Below are positions 9,019-18,422 of a DNA stretch of 64,000 bases, piece by piece; within the stretch, counting starts at the first letter, position 1; every line of letters starts with the position of its first letter. The position numbers and the translations under genes were made by a program. The notes beneath the pieces were generated by a model that was given only the letters and a program-made list of their open reading frames with translations, made no database searches and was not told the origin of the DNA. The DNA is from Teichococcus coralli (GTDB taxonomy: Bacteria; Pseudomonadota; Alphaproteobacteria; Acetobacterales; Acetobacteraceae). Where the stretch lies: positions 186,001-250,000 of the forward strand of contig NZ_SNVJ01000005.1 in the NCBI RefSeq assembly GCF_009829925.1. The letters are read 5' to 3'.

Positions 9019-9224
9019 AGCAGATCCCGTTCCGATGGCATCATCGGGACGGGTGAAGATGCTCGTCGAAACAACCGGCTAGAGCATTTCCCGTGAGCCG
9101 GAGCGAACGGAAAATGCTCCAGAGCAGATCCCGTTCCGATGGCATCATCGGGACGGGTGAAGATGCTCGTCGAAACAAACGGCCAGAGCATTTCCCGTGA
9201 GCCGGAGCGAACGGAAAATGCTCT
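9017..9224. repeat. Tandem direct repeat, two 104-bp units
   Basis: Unit 1 covers 9017-9120 and unit 2 covers 9121-9224. They differ at only a few bases. Each unit ends in an inverted repeat (AGAGCATTTCCC ... GGAAAATGCTCC/T) able to fold as a hairpin of about 40 nt. The repeat begins inside the stop codon of the carbamoylase gene. A related but decayed copy lies at 13211-13280. It resembles a small dispersed intergenic repeat family rather than a gene; no protein is supported. Confidence 0.9.
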
Positions 9225-9295
9225 AGCCTTCTCCGGCGCGATGCCGTGACCGTCCTGAACTCCAACGGGTGCGGCGCAACTCACGGCACGCACGC

Positions 9296-9322
9296 AAAAA
9301 GCCCGGTTGGGGGACCGGGCTT
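9296..9322 (-). terminator. Intrinsic terminator of the 58-residue gene
   Basis: A 9-bp stem (9299-9307 with 9314-9322, arms AAGCCCGGT/ACCGGGCTT) and a 6-nt loop are followed, on the minus strand, by a run of five T. It lies 33 bp after the stop codon of the small minus-strand gene. This is a strong sign that the small gene is transcribed. Confidence 0.88.
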
Positions 9323-9354
9323 CGCGGAGAACGGGGATGAGAGGCTTTGGCTGC

Positions 9355-9531
9355 TTACCAGCGGCCGTAGGAGCCGAGCGTCAGGGGGTTGCGCTCACCC
9401 CAGGAGTTCCAGCTGGAATAGCCGTTGCCGGCCTCGGTGCGGAACGTGTCGTAGCGGTCGGCTTCCGGAGCAACATGGCCCGGGCGGCGATCGGCAGGCG
9501 CTTCGCTTTGGGTCGGCTTGCTGTCCATCAT
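9355..9531 (-). CDS. Small protein of 58 residues, unknown function
   Basis: I do not recognise this protein. It is hydrophilic at the N-terminus (MMDSKPTQSEAPADRRPGHV) and ends in an aromatic, Gly/Ser/Asn-rich tail (NGYSSWNSWGERNP, then LTLGSYGRW with a terminal tryptophan). There is no signal peptide or membrane segment and no cysteine. Support for a real gene is good: GAGGAGG sits 6 bases before the first of two consecutive ATG codons, an intrinsic terminator follows the TAA, and palindromes lie just upstream. The start could be either ATG (9531 or 9528). It lies in a gene-poor islet beside repeated DNA. Confidence 0.75.
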   Translation of the reverse strand: MMDSKPTQSEAPADRRPGHVAPEADRYDTFRTEAGNGYSSWNSWGERNPLTLGSYGRW

Positions 9532-9553
9532 GGGTGGCCTCCTCTGCTGCTCT

Positions 9554-9598
9554 CCTAATTAGGGCAACGCACGCCACATTTCAGCCCTAAATGTGGCG
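9554..9598 (-). promoter_or_regulatory. Two dyads upstream of the 58-residue gene
   Basis: A perfect 10-bp palindrome CCTAATTAGG (9554-9563) lies 23 bp before the start codon. A 10-bp inverted repeat CGCCACATTT / AAATGTGGCG with a 7-base spacer (9572-9598) lies 41 bp before it. They sit where an operator and promoter would be expected. The second could instead form a stem-loop. Function is inference. Confidence 0.5.
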
Positions 9599-9962
9599 AT
9601 GGCCGAAAATTCTGCCTTATTCGTGATGACCGCAAGCGAGCTGAAGCCTGTTCGCAGCTCGCAAGGAGCCCGCAGGTTTCAGGTAAATACCTTCACTCTC
9701 AGATGTTTGGCGGAAACGGAGAATGCTCCGCGCTAGGATTTCTGGCGGCCGGATTGAGGCCGCAATTGGGCCTGCTCATTCGGCGTGCAGCGGGCGAGGC
9801 GGCCTTCCCCTATGCGCCCCGGAGGCCAAGAAGGAAGAGCGAGCGGGCCGCAGGCGCGATTCTTCCCACGCAAAACTCGCCTTGAGGGGCAGGGGCGCGG
9901 AAGCAGCATTTCAGGGCGCCAGCGGGGCCGCATCGGTCAAGCCGCGGAACAACGGACCGCGG
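9599..9962. other. Gene-free stretch
   Basis: No reading frame here has convincing codon use or a ribosome-binding site. I see no tRNA or repeat. It separates the 58-residue gene from the AT-hook-like gene, whose stop codon is at 9963, and may hold that gene's 3' end signals. Confidence 0.4.
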
Positions 9963-10466
9963 TCACCGGGGCACCGTTGGCCCCAGCCGAGCGATGATGC
10001 GGGCCCAATGCTCACCGAGGCCATGCGCGGCGAGAACCCGAGAGGCGGCAGCGCCATGCCCGCGGAGTTCCGCGATCTCCAGCCGAAATGCCGCCGCCTC
10101 CGGCGAATCAGCCAGGAGCAGATCAGTCAGCAGGCGAAGCGTATCGGCTGTTTCTTCCCGGCGGGCATCCCGCTTGAGGCGGCTCCGAAGGGAATTGGAC
10201 ATCGCCTGCCCGAAACGTGGAGGGCGCCCGCGCTTCCTTGGCTGCGATGCGTCACTTGCTTCCCCATCTGAGGGCTCGGCTGGTGAAGTGGCACCCCGGC
10301 TGGTGGCGGCGGCTGGCCTGGACTCGCCACCCAGCTCCGCTGTCGCAGGGGCGAGGCCAGGTTCTGGCGAAACAGGGCTGTTGTCGCGCTCGCCCCCTGG
10401 CGGTGGGCTTTCTGATCGCCTGCTTGGCGGCCCCTCGTTCGGCGCAGACATCCGCAGCTTGCTCAT
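9963..10466 (-). CDS. AT-hook-like protein, unknown function
   Basis: A predicted protein of 167 residues with two parts. Residues 1-75 are disordered, rich in Pro, Ser, Glu and Ala. Residues 77-84 read RKRGRPPR, a good match to the AT-hook core (R-G-R-P) that binds the minor groove of AT-rich DNA. Residues 90-167 look helical (SLRSRLKRD, TADTLRLLTDLLLADSPEAAAFRLEIAELRG, then HGLGEHWARIIARLG). I do not recognise the C-terminal domain. The frame extends to a GTG at 10478; ATG 10466 is chosen, though neither has a strong ribosome-binding site. It could be a nucleoid or regulatory protein; that is inference. Confidence 0.55.
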   Translation of the reverse strand: MSKLRMSAPNEGPPSRRSESPPPGGERDNSPVSPEPGLAPATAELGGESRPAAATSRGATSPAEPSDGEASDASQPRKRGRPPRFGQAMSNSLRSRLKRDARREETADTLRLLTDLLLADSPEAAAFRLEIAELRGHGAAASRVLAAHGLGEHWARIIARLGPTVPR

Positions 10467-10482
10467 GAGGTTTCTCACTTAA

Positions 10483-10555
10483 CGTGGCGCCACGCAAATT
10501 GGAGGGGGAATTAGGTGGAAGCAAGCATTCCGTGTCGCCACTAAAGATCGTGGCG
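10483..10555 (-). promoter_or_regulatory. GTGGCG/CGCCAC dyads upstream of the AT-hook-like gene
   Basis: A perfect 12-bp palindrome CGTGGCGCCACG (10483-10494) lies 17 bp before the chosen start, and a second dyad, CGCCAC-8 bases-GTGGCG (10536-10555), lies further upstream. The same half-site forms the arms of the inverted repeat at 9572-9598 ahead of the 58-residue gene. A shared regulator is possible but not shown. Confidence 0.4.
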
Positions 10556-11088
10556 CGGCGGGCGGGAAGGGGACTGGCATCCAGGGACCGCGCGGCCTCG
10601 CTTCGCTTGATCGTGTGGGATGGGCGGGGGGCTCCCATGCCGGCGGCAGTTCCTGCCGGAGCGGCCAGTTGGGCCCTTCAGCAAGTGGCATTCGGCTCCC
10701 GGCGGGAGCCGACGGGTGGAGCGTCATGGCAACACGGCGGTTCCGATCGCCGGAACCTGGAAAGGCACGCTCCCATAAAGCGTTTTCACGGCTGAGTGAG
10801 ATGCGGTAAAAAAGCCGGATGGCTCTCTATCAGAGGTTTAGCGGGTCTTCGGGATGCCGCAGGGACGAAGCCTGGACGGGCGGCGCGTGAACAGGAATCG
10901 TACCGTCGATGCGACGGATCTGGAGTGCCCCGCCGTGCTTTCCGCAAAGCGGAGGAAAACTTCGCAGCTTTGGGCAGGAAGTGGCGGTCATAACCGGCAT
11001 GTTTCACCGGCTCCTTCGCGGCCCGATCGCCCACGCTCGCGAACAGAGCCTCGGATAGTTTGTTAACACTGTGAGAAGAACTCACCTG
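10556..11088. other. Gene-free stretch before the pyruvyl-transferase-like gene
   Basis: No convincing gene. Base composition is less GC-rich than the flanking genes, especially after 10780. A short inverted repeat, GTGAG-AAGAA-CTCAC at 11071-11085, overlaps the likely ribosome-binding site of the next gene and could mask it. Confidence 0.4.
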
Positions 11089-12654
11089 ATGAAGGTCACC
11101 TACCTAACTCTTCCCCACGAGCACGACGGAAAGTCCCTCAATCTGGGTGACCGGATTATCTACTTGGGTGCGCGGAACATTGTCCGCCGTGCCATCGGCC
11201 AGCATGAGGAAGAAGTCCGCTTCCTTTCGGACAATGAAAGCTTTCCGAGCGACACCGACATGATTGTGGTCTGCGGAACTCCGCAGATCCTGGTCGGCGC
11301 CACTCCGAGCCAGAATTTGCAGCGCATCCTGGAAGCGGCCAACAGCGACGTTCCGGTCAAAATCAACCTGGGTGCAGGCGCCTTCTACTTCGACGCTTTC
11401 GGTGAGCTCAGGAATTCATTGGACGAGGCGTTCGGTGAACGCGTCCGGCAGGCGCCGATCGCCTCGGCCTACGCCCAGTACGCGAAGTTCGACCTCTGCA
11501 CATGCCGGGACTTCGCTGGCGTGGCCGTTTTGAAACAACTGGGCCTGGAGCCCTTGGCTCTTCCTTGCCCAGGCTTCTTCTCAGCCATTTTCGAACCCCG
11601 GCCACTGTTCCGGCGCCAGGAACAGCTGGTTTCTGTTTTGAATGGCACCGCGAGCTTCTGGAACCGCGTTTCCGGCGATGTTCATGGCTTCTTCCGGAGG
11701 TTGTGGGAACAGGACCCCACGCGGGTCTTCATCGCGCATGACGAGCAGGACTGCGCCATGCTTTCCGAAATGGGCATCCCCTTCGTCACCTTCACCGACG
11801 CGGATCGCTTCCTCACCTACCTGGCGTCCGCGCAGAACCTGCTCTCGCTCCGCGTGCATGGGGCGCTTCCCGCCTGGACCTTGGGACTGAACGTGACCCT
11901 GCTTGGCATCGACAGGCGTTCTCTTCTGGGCGAGGACTTTGGCGCCCGCTTCAGGGTGATACCGCTGCGCAGCCAGTCCGACTTCGACCAGGCGCTGGCA
12001 CTGCCATCCAGCGAGAAGCCTCCGCAGGACGACGATGAGCGTCGCGCATGGCTTTCGAAGCACCTGGACAGCTATGTGAGCAGCATCCGGCAGACGGTCC
12101 GTGAAAAGCTGGGGGTGGTGCCGGATGAGAGTGTGTCGCCTGATGGAGCCGGAAATAAGCCGAAAGACGAGGTGGCAGAAAAGCAGTATGCCGGGAGCTA
12201 CTTCAGGGAATTCTTCTACAGTACCCAAGAAGAATTCGAGGTTGGCCTCGACCTCATGCGGTCCTCACACTCCTCCACCATGCGGGAAGGGGAACTTCTC
12301 GTCAAAACCAGCGCCAACCAGTCTACTCTGGCTTTCGGACCTTACATCCGCATTCCCGCCGGCGAGTGGGTGGTCTCAGCAGACCTCGCCATCGAACCCC
12401 TGGAATCGGACTTCTTCCAGGCTCAGCCGGAGAACATCATTCTCATGCGGATCACGAAAGGTGTTCCTGGGACCGAGTTGGGACGTGCGAAGAGAGAAGT
12501 CCCGGAAACATCGAGGAGGTTCGAGGCAGTGTTGGAGATCGGTTTCACGAATCCGAGCGACACGGGACACATCGAGATCGTGTTCTCCACGGTGAAGATG
12601 CTTCCTCTGAGCACAAGAATCTCCCTGCGCAATCTCAGGCTGCAGAGAAAGTAA
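11089..12654 (+). CDS. Polysaccharide pyruvyl transferase-like protein with extra C-terminal domain
   Basis: A 521-residue protein without signal peptide or membrane helix. The first 310 residues fit the polysaccharide pyruvyl transferase fold: NLGDRIIYLGARNIV near residue 17 matches the family's N-(I/L)-GD motif, and LLSLRVHGALPAWTLGLNVT near residue 255 matches its (S/T)-R-L/V-H-G-x-x-x-A motif. Such enzymes add pyruvate ketals to sugars of surface polysaccharides. After an acidic linker, the last 160 residues form a separate beta-rich domain that may bind carbohydrate; I do not recognise it. ATG 11089 is preferred to GTG 11071. It stands alone, with no other polysaccharide genes nearby and lower GC than its neighbours, which suggests transfer. 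Confidence 0.65.
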   Translation: MKVTYLTLPHEHDGKSLNLGDRIIYLGARNIVRRAIGQHEEEVRFLSDNESFPSDTDMIVVCGTPQILVGATPSQNLQRILEAANSDVPVKINLGAGAFYFDAFGELRNSLDEAFGERVRQAPIASAYAQYAKFDLCTCRDFAGVAVLKQLGLEPLALPCPGFFSAIFEPRPLFRRQEQLVSVLNGTASFWNRVSGDVHGFFRRLWEQDPTRVFIAHDEQDCAMLSEMGIPFVTFTDADRFLTYLASAQNLLSLRVHGALPAWTLGLNVTLLGIDRRSLLGEDFGARFRVIPLRSQSDFDQALALPSSEKPPQDDDERRAWLSKHLDSYVSSIRQTVREKLGVVPDESVSPDGAGNKPKDEVAEKQYAGSYFREFFYSTQEEFEVGLDLMRSSHSSTMREGELLVKTSANQSTLAFGPYIRIPAGEWVVSADLAIEPLESDFFQAQPENIILMRITKGVPGTELGRAKREVPETSRRFEAVLEIGFTNPSDTGHIEIVFSTVKMLPLSTRISLRNLRLQRK

Positions 12655-13392
12655 GAATCGGCTGGTACTGCTCGGTTTCTTTAATGGAAATGATCGAGGA
12701 CGGCTTGCTGCACTTGTCTCCATTTGGAGCCATCTCGCACCAAGGAGGCCTGCGGTACAGCCCGCGATCAGAGACCACGCCTTCACCGCCGGTCCCAACG
12801 GCGGCGGGGAAGGCAGCCTTCCTCCGTGACTGTCGCCTGCCGGCCCGGCTCGGCGCCTGAAGTCCGGCGAACCCCTGTTGCCGATCGGCAAGAGCCTTGT
12901 GCTCCACGCGGGCTGCTGCGTCATGGTTCACCGCACGTCCGGAGGCTCGGCAGAACAGCTCCTCCGCCTTTCCGGACAACCGAGCCCGCGGAAAAGGCGA
13001 CGCCCGCGCTGCGCTTCGCTTGGTCCGGGAATTCGGAGGGATTGAACGCAGGGACGCGAACTGCCTGGCCTGGAGAAGAGTTCCGGGCTGCACTACCCCG
13101 TGCGAGAATGCTCATCACGCGGCGCCGAATGCTTTGCAGCAGGCGTCCCTGAGCAGCCACCGGGCCTCGCCTGCGCCTCGCCAAGAGACAGCGGCCGAAA
13201 GACCTCTCTCCTGGATCAGATCCCGAGCGGATGGAGCCGGCTGATTGGGAAAAGATGCTCGTCGAAACAGAAGGCTGGAACGGCTGAAGTGAGCAAACAC
13301 GAAGGGAAGCCGCTCTGGCGTGACAGCCGAACCCTGCGCCGACTCCCAGGCTGGGCGAGCTTCGTTTGAAGCGATGATGGCTTTGGAGAGCG
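12655..13392. other. Gene-free stretch between pyruvyl-transferase-like gene and tRNA-Gln
   Basis: I find no supported gene here. It contains a decayed copy of the 9017-9224 repeat unit at 13211-13280 and then runs into the 3' end of tRNA-Gln. No integrase remnant and no duplicated tRNA 3' end is visible. Confidence 0.45.
13211..13280. repeat. Decayed copy of the 104-bp repeat unit
   Basis: The order CAGATCCCG, GGATGG and AGATGCTCGTCGAAACA follows the order in the units at 9017-9224, with substitutions and without the terminal hairpin. The exact 17-base block AGATGCTCGTCGAAACA (13253-13269) is shared with both units. Confidence 0.7.
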
Positions 13393-13466
13393 TGGCTGGG
13401 GAACCTGGATTCGAACCAAGACTGCCCGAGTCAGAGTCGGGAGTTCTACCGTTAAACTATTCCCCA
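13393..13466 (-). tRNA. tRNA-Gln (anticodon CTG)
   Basis: 74 bases including an encoded CCA. The acceptor arm pairs TGGGGAA with TTCCCCA. The anticodon stem is CCCGA/TCGGG around the loop CTCTGAC, giving CTG for codon CAG. The T arm holds GGTTCGAATCC. Its 3' end faces the gene-poor islet at 9-13.4 kb. Confidence 0.95.
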
Positions 13467-13641
13467 CCAGCCGTTCGGCGGTGGCGGCGATATAGCGTCG
13501 TCCGGTGAGGCTTGCAACCCGTCTCGTAAATCGTTCCGCAGTGCGGTACGAAACTGCTTGCTCTCGCCGCCCATAGGCCGGATCATAGAGAAGCCCCCCC
13601 TGTCGCCGCTTCATCGGCGGCCGTGGGAAGGCCGTATTGTC

Positions 13642-14712
13642 ATGCCAGAAGCTGTATCTCATCCTGCCGTCGCCTCGTCACGCACCTGCCCGGACCGCTC
13701 GGCCGGGACGTTCGCGGCGATCGACCTGGGAACCAACAACTGCCGCCTGCTGGTTGGTGTCCCAACCTCCTCCGGTTCATTTCGCGTGCTGGACAGCTAC
13801 AGCCGCGTCGTCCGGCTGGGGGAGGGGCTTGCGGCTCATGGCCTGCTCTCCGAGGGCGCGATGAGCCGGGCCCTGGCGGCGTTGCAAACCTGTGCGCAGA
13901 AGCTGCTCCGCCGTCCGCTGCGCCGCCTTCTCGCAGTGACCACCGAAGCCTGCCGCCAGGCCCGGAATGGCCCCGCCTTTGTGGCCGAGGCGCGCGCCGC
14001 CACGGGCTTGCCGATCCGCATCATCTCGGCGCGGGAGGAGGCGGAACTGGCCATGGAGTCCTGCGCGCCCCTGCTGCGGGCGCATGACCGGCGGGCGCTG
14101 CTCTTTGATATCGGCGGCGGCAGCACCGAGATCGCCTGGATCCGCAGCGAAGCCCGCGGCTCCACGGAGTTGATCGGCTACGTCTCGTTGCCGCTCGGCG
14201 TCGTGACCCTGGCCGAACGGGCCGGCCTCTGCTGCGGCACGCCCGAAGGCTTTCGCCACGTAGTGGAAGAAGTGGTCGAGGAACTCGCCCGCTTTGACCG
14301 GGTGCACAGCATCGCGCGCGAGATGCGGGCAGGCGGCGTGCGATTGATGGGCACCAGCGGCACGGTCACCACCCTGGCCGGCGTCGCGCTGGCGTTGCCG
14401 CGCTACTCCCGGCCGCTGATCGATGGCCGCGTGCTGGACACCGGGGCGGCCGACCAAGCGCTGCGCGACCTTTTCGCCCTTGGGCCGGATGGCTTGCGGG
14501 CCCATCCTTGCATCGGGCCGGAGCGCGCCGACTTCGTGCTGCCGGGCTGCGCCATCTATGCGGCGATCCGCAAGGTCTGGCCCTCGTCCTCTGTCACGGT
14601 CGCGGACCGGGGGCTGCGGGAGGGCATGTTGCTGCGCATGATGCGGCAGGAGCTGGCGGCGCCCCGGCGTGCCGCCTCCTGGCAACGGGCGGCGGCGCAC
14701 CCCGCCCCTTGA
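13642..14712 (+). CDS. ppx: Ppx/GppA family phosphatase
   Basis: A 356-residue member of the actin-fold exopolyphosphatase/guanosine-pentaphosphatase family. It should hydrolyse inorganic polyphosphate or pppGpp. Visible nucleotide-fold motifs are AAIDLGTNNCRLLVG near residue 31 (phosphate 1), the catalytic region SAREEAELAM near 130-140, LFDIGGGSTEI near 155 (phosphate 2) and GTSGTVTTLAG near 237. The protein has only the N-terminal two domains, typical of alphaproteobacterial short forms. ATG 13642 is chosen; the frame is open to 13558 but that part is unlike the family. It is followed closely by rlmE, as in many alphaproteobacteria. Confidence 0.9.
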   Translation: MPEAVSHPAVASSRTCPDRSAGTFAAIDLGTNNCRLLVGVPTSSGSFRVLDSYSRVVRLGEGLAAHGLLSEGAMSRALAALQTCAQKLLRRPLRRLLAVTTEACRQARNGPAFVAEARAATGLPIRIISAREEAELAMESCAPLLRAHDRRALLFDIGGGSTEIAWIRSEARGSTELIGYVSLPLGVVTLAERAGLCCGTPEGFRHVVEEVVEELARFDRVHSIAREMRAGGVRLMGTSGTVTTLAGVALALPRYSRPLIDGRVLDTGAADQALRDLFALGPDGLRAHPCIGPERADFVLPGCAIYAAIRKVWPSSSVTVADRGLREGMLLRMMRQELAAPRRAASWQRAAAHPAP

Positions 14713-14725
14713 GGATGAAACAACT

Positions 14726-15406
14726 GTGAAACTGCCGAGCGAGGCCGGACGCGGCCTGACCACGCGCCTGCGCACCGCCAAGGGCCGCAGCACCGCCAGC
14801 CAGAAATGGCTGGAGCGGCAGCTGAACGATCCCTATGTCCGCGCGGCCAAGGCAGCGGGATGGCGCTCGCGCGCCGCCTTCAAGATCCTGGAGCTGGACG
14901 AGAAGTACAAGCTGTTCCACCCGGGCCAGCGCGTGGTGGATCTCGGCGCAGCGCCGGGCGGCTGGACGCAAGTGGCCGTGCAGCGCGCCGGTGAGCGCGG
15001 CAAGGTGGTGGGCCTCGACCTGCTGCCGATGGACGAGATCGCCGGCGCAACCCTGCTGCAGGGCGACTTCCAGGACGAGGCGGTGGAGCGGCGCGTGCTG
15101 GAGGCGCTGGACGGCCCCGCCGACCTCGTGCTTTCCGACATGGCGCCCAACACCACCGGCCACAACGCGACCGACCACCTGCGCATCCTCGGCCTGGTCG
15201 AGCTGGCGCTCGATTTCGCCGGCAAGGTGCTGACGCCCGGCGGCGGCTTCGTCGCCAAGGTCTTCCAGGGGGGCACCGAGCGCGAGCTGCTGAACCGCAT
15301 GAAGCGCGACTTCGCCAGCGTGAAACACGCCAAGCCACCGGCCAGCCGAAAGGACAGCGCGGAGATGTACGTGGTTGCCCAGGGGTTCCGCGGCGGCGAG
15401 GGCTGA
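14726..15406 (+). CDS. rlmE: 23S rRNA 2'-O-ribose U2552 methyltransferase
   Basis: RlmE (FtsJ/RrmJ) methylates U2552 in the A loop of 23S rRNA late in 50S assembly. All four catalytic residues of the K-D-K-E tetrad can be seen: Lys in RAAFKILELDEKY, Asp in LVLSDMAPNTTGH, Lys in FVAKVFQGG and Glu in DSAEMYVVAQGF. The SAM loop is VDLGAAPGGW. The start is a GTG at 14726, with GAGGA overlapping the stop codon of ppx, so translation is probably coupled to it. Length 226 residues is normal. Confidence 0.95.
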   Translation: MKLPSEAGRGLTTRLRTAKGRSTASQKWLERQLNDPYVRAAKAAGWRSRAAFKILELDEKYKLFHPGQRVVDLGAAPGGWTQVAVQRAGERGKVVGLDLLPMDEIAGATLLQGDFQDEAVERRVLEALDGPADLVLSDMAPNTTGHNATDHLRILGLVELALDFAGKVLTPGGGFVAKVFQGGTERELLNRMKRDFASVKHAKPPASRKDSAEMYVVAQGFRGGEG

Positions 15407-15513
15407 GCGGCGGGCGCGGGTCCCTGTTGCGCGATCATCACGCCTGTGATGCTTGCGGCGCGGCGCGATTCTGGGGTAGGGGGACGCGCCAAGGCTGCGG
15501 AACGCGCCTGTGA

Positions 15514-17058
<1,545 letters not shown>

Positions 17059-17067
17059 CGCCGGACC

Positions 17068-18387
17068 ATGACCCCCGCCGCGCGCATTGCCGCCACGGTG
17101 GCGCTGCTCACCGAGGTGGAAGCCGCGCCGCGCCGGCCGGCGGACGCCACCGCCAACGCCTTCTTCCGCGAGCGCCGCTACATCGGCAGCGGCGACCGCC
17201 GGGCGGTGGCGGAGCGTGCCTGGGGCGTGCTGCGCCAGCGGCTACGGCTGGAATGGCATCTGGCGCGGCGTGGCCTGCCGCCGACGCCTCGCCTTCTGCT
17301 GATGGCCTATCTCCTGCTGGTGGAGCGCTGGACGCGCGAGGAGGTGCTGCAAGCCTTCCCGGGCGGCCGCTTCAATGCCGATCCGCCCGATCCCGGCGAG
17401 CTGGCCACCATCGCGGCGCTGGACGGCGCCCCCTTGCAGCCTCCCGCCATGCCAGAGGGGCCGCGCCTGAACCTGCCGGACTGGGCCTTGCCGGGCTTCC
17501 GCTCGCGGTTCGGCGAGGAGCTGCCGGAGGCCGCCGCGGCGATGGATGGCAGCGCGCCGCTGGACCTGCGCGCCAACCTGCTGCGCGGCACGCGCGAGCA
17601 GGCCGCCGCCGCCCTGGCCGCCGAGGGCATAACGGCTGAGCCGATGGCCTTTTCTCCCTGGGGGCTGCGCGTCCCGGACCGCCGGCCCATCCTGGCCAGC
17701 CGCGCCTTCACCGAAGGCCTGATCGAGATCCAGGACGAGGGCAGCCAGCTCATCGCCCTGCTGACCGGCGCCCGGCCCGGGATGCGGGTGGCCGACTATT
17801 GCGCCGGCGCCGCGGGCAAGACGCTGGCGGTCGCGGCCATGATGGGCAATCGCGGCCGCATCGTCGCCTGCGACGTCTCGGCAACACGGCTGGAGGGAGC
17901 GGCCAAGCGGCTTCGCCGGGCGGGCGTGGACAACGCGGAGCGCCACCTGCTGACAGCGGGGGATCGTTGGGTCAAGCGCCGCGCCGGGCAGTTCGACTGC
18001 GTTCTGGTGGATGCACCCTGCACGGGTAGCGGTACCTGGAGACGCAATCCCGACGCGCGCACCCGCACCGATCTGCGCGACTTCGAGGAGCTGATCACGA
18101 AGCAGCGCGCCATCCTGGATAGCGTTTCCGGTCTGGTGCGCCCTGGTGGGAAGCTGGTCTACGCTACCTGCTCGGTTTTGCCGGAGGAGGATGGCGTGCA
18201 AGTGCGGAACTTCCTGTCGGAACACCCCGAATACGAGGCGGTGCCGCTGGCGGAAGCCTGGACCGCCGCCTTTGCGCCTGCCGCGCCGCCGGTGCCGCCG
18301 CCCGGGTCGGGGCAGTGGATGGAGCTGGCACCCCACCAGCATGGCACCGACGGTTTCTTCGCGGCCGTCCTGCGGCGAAAGGCCTGA
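17068..18387 (+). CDS. rsmB: 16S rRNA m5C methyltransferase, RsmB-like
   Basis: A 439-residue SAM-dependent RNA cytosine-5 methyltransferase. The N-terminal half (1-150) is a divergent NusB-like helical region. The Rossmann domain has the SAM site around ADYCAGAAGKTLAVAAM, then LVDAPCTGSGTWRRNPD and YATCSVLPEEDG; the two cysteines in the DAPCTG and ATCS motifs are the catalytic and release cysteines of the family. It probably methylates C967 of 16S rRNA. It lies 9 bp after guaB, an arrangement seen in other alphaproteobacteria. The C-terminus is shortened and Pro-rich before the last HQHGTDGFFAAVLRR motif. Confidence 0.92.
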   Translation: MTPAARIAATVALLTEVEAAPRRPADATANAFFRERRYIGSGDRRAVAERAWGVLRQRLRLEWHLARRGLPPTPRLLLMAYLLLVERWTREEVLQAFPGGRFNADPPDPGELATIAALDGAPLQPPAMPEGPRLNLPDWALPGFRSRFGEELPEAAAAMDGSAPLDLRANLLRGTREQAAAALAAEGITAEPMAFSPWGLRVPDRRPILASRAFTEGLIEIQDEGSQLIALLTGARPGMRVADYCAGAAGKTLAVAAMMGNRGRIVACDVSATRLEGAAKRLRRAGVDNAERHLLTAGDRWVKRRAGQFDCVLVDAPCTGSGTWRRNPDARTRTDLRDFEELITKQRAILDSVSGLVRPGGKLVYATCSVLPEEDGVQVRNFLSEHPEYEAVPLAEAWTAAFAPAAPPVPPPGSGQWMELAPHQHGTDGFFAAVLRRKA

Positions 18388-18422
18388 CCCGGCCGGAAGA
18401 CAGGAGGGGGAGCCCAGCGCTG

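Noticed and set aside
9017..9224. CRISPR array
   Set aside because: Only two adjacent units of 104 bp with no spacers between them and no cas genes.
9015..9293. Repeated peptide encoded by the 104-bp repeats (minus strand)
   Set aside because: The frame simply reads the tandem repeat; no ribosome-binding site or independent support.
9703..9885. 60-codon plus-strand frame
   Set aside because: No ribosome-binding site, no domain, and codon use not convincing.
10786..11085. 99-codon minus-strand frame upstream of the pyruvyl-transferase-like gene
   Set aside because: No motifs, no ribosome-binding site, and it overlaps the likely promoter of the plus-strand gene.
12635..13093. 152-codon minus-strand frame
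   Set aside because: Low-complexity Arg/Ala/Pro translation without motifs; several overlapping frames of equal quality exist.
13393..13466. Attachment site at tRNA-Gln
   Set aside because: No direct repeat of the tRNA 3' end and no integrase gene found within the islet.
15436..15451. 6-bp hairpin between rlmE and guaB as riboswitch or terminator
   Set aside because: Too short and without a T-tract; could be chance.
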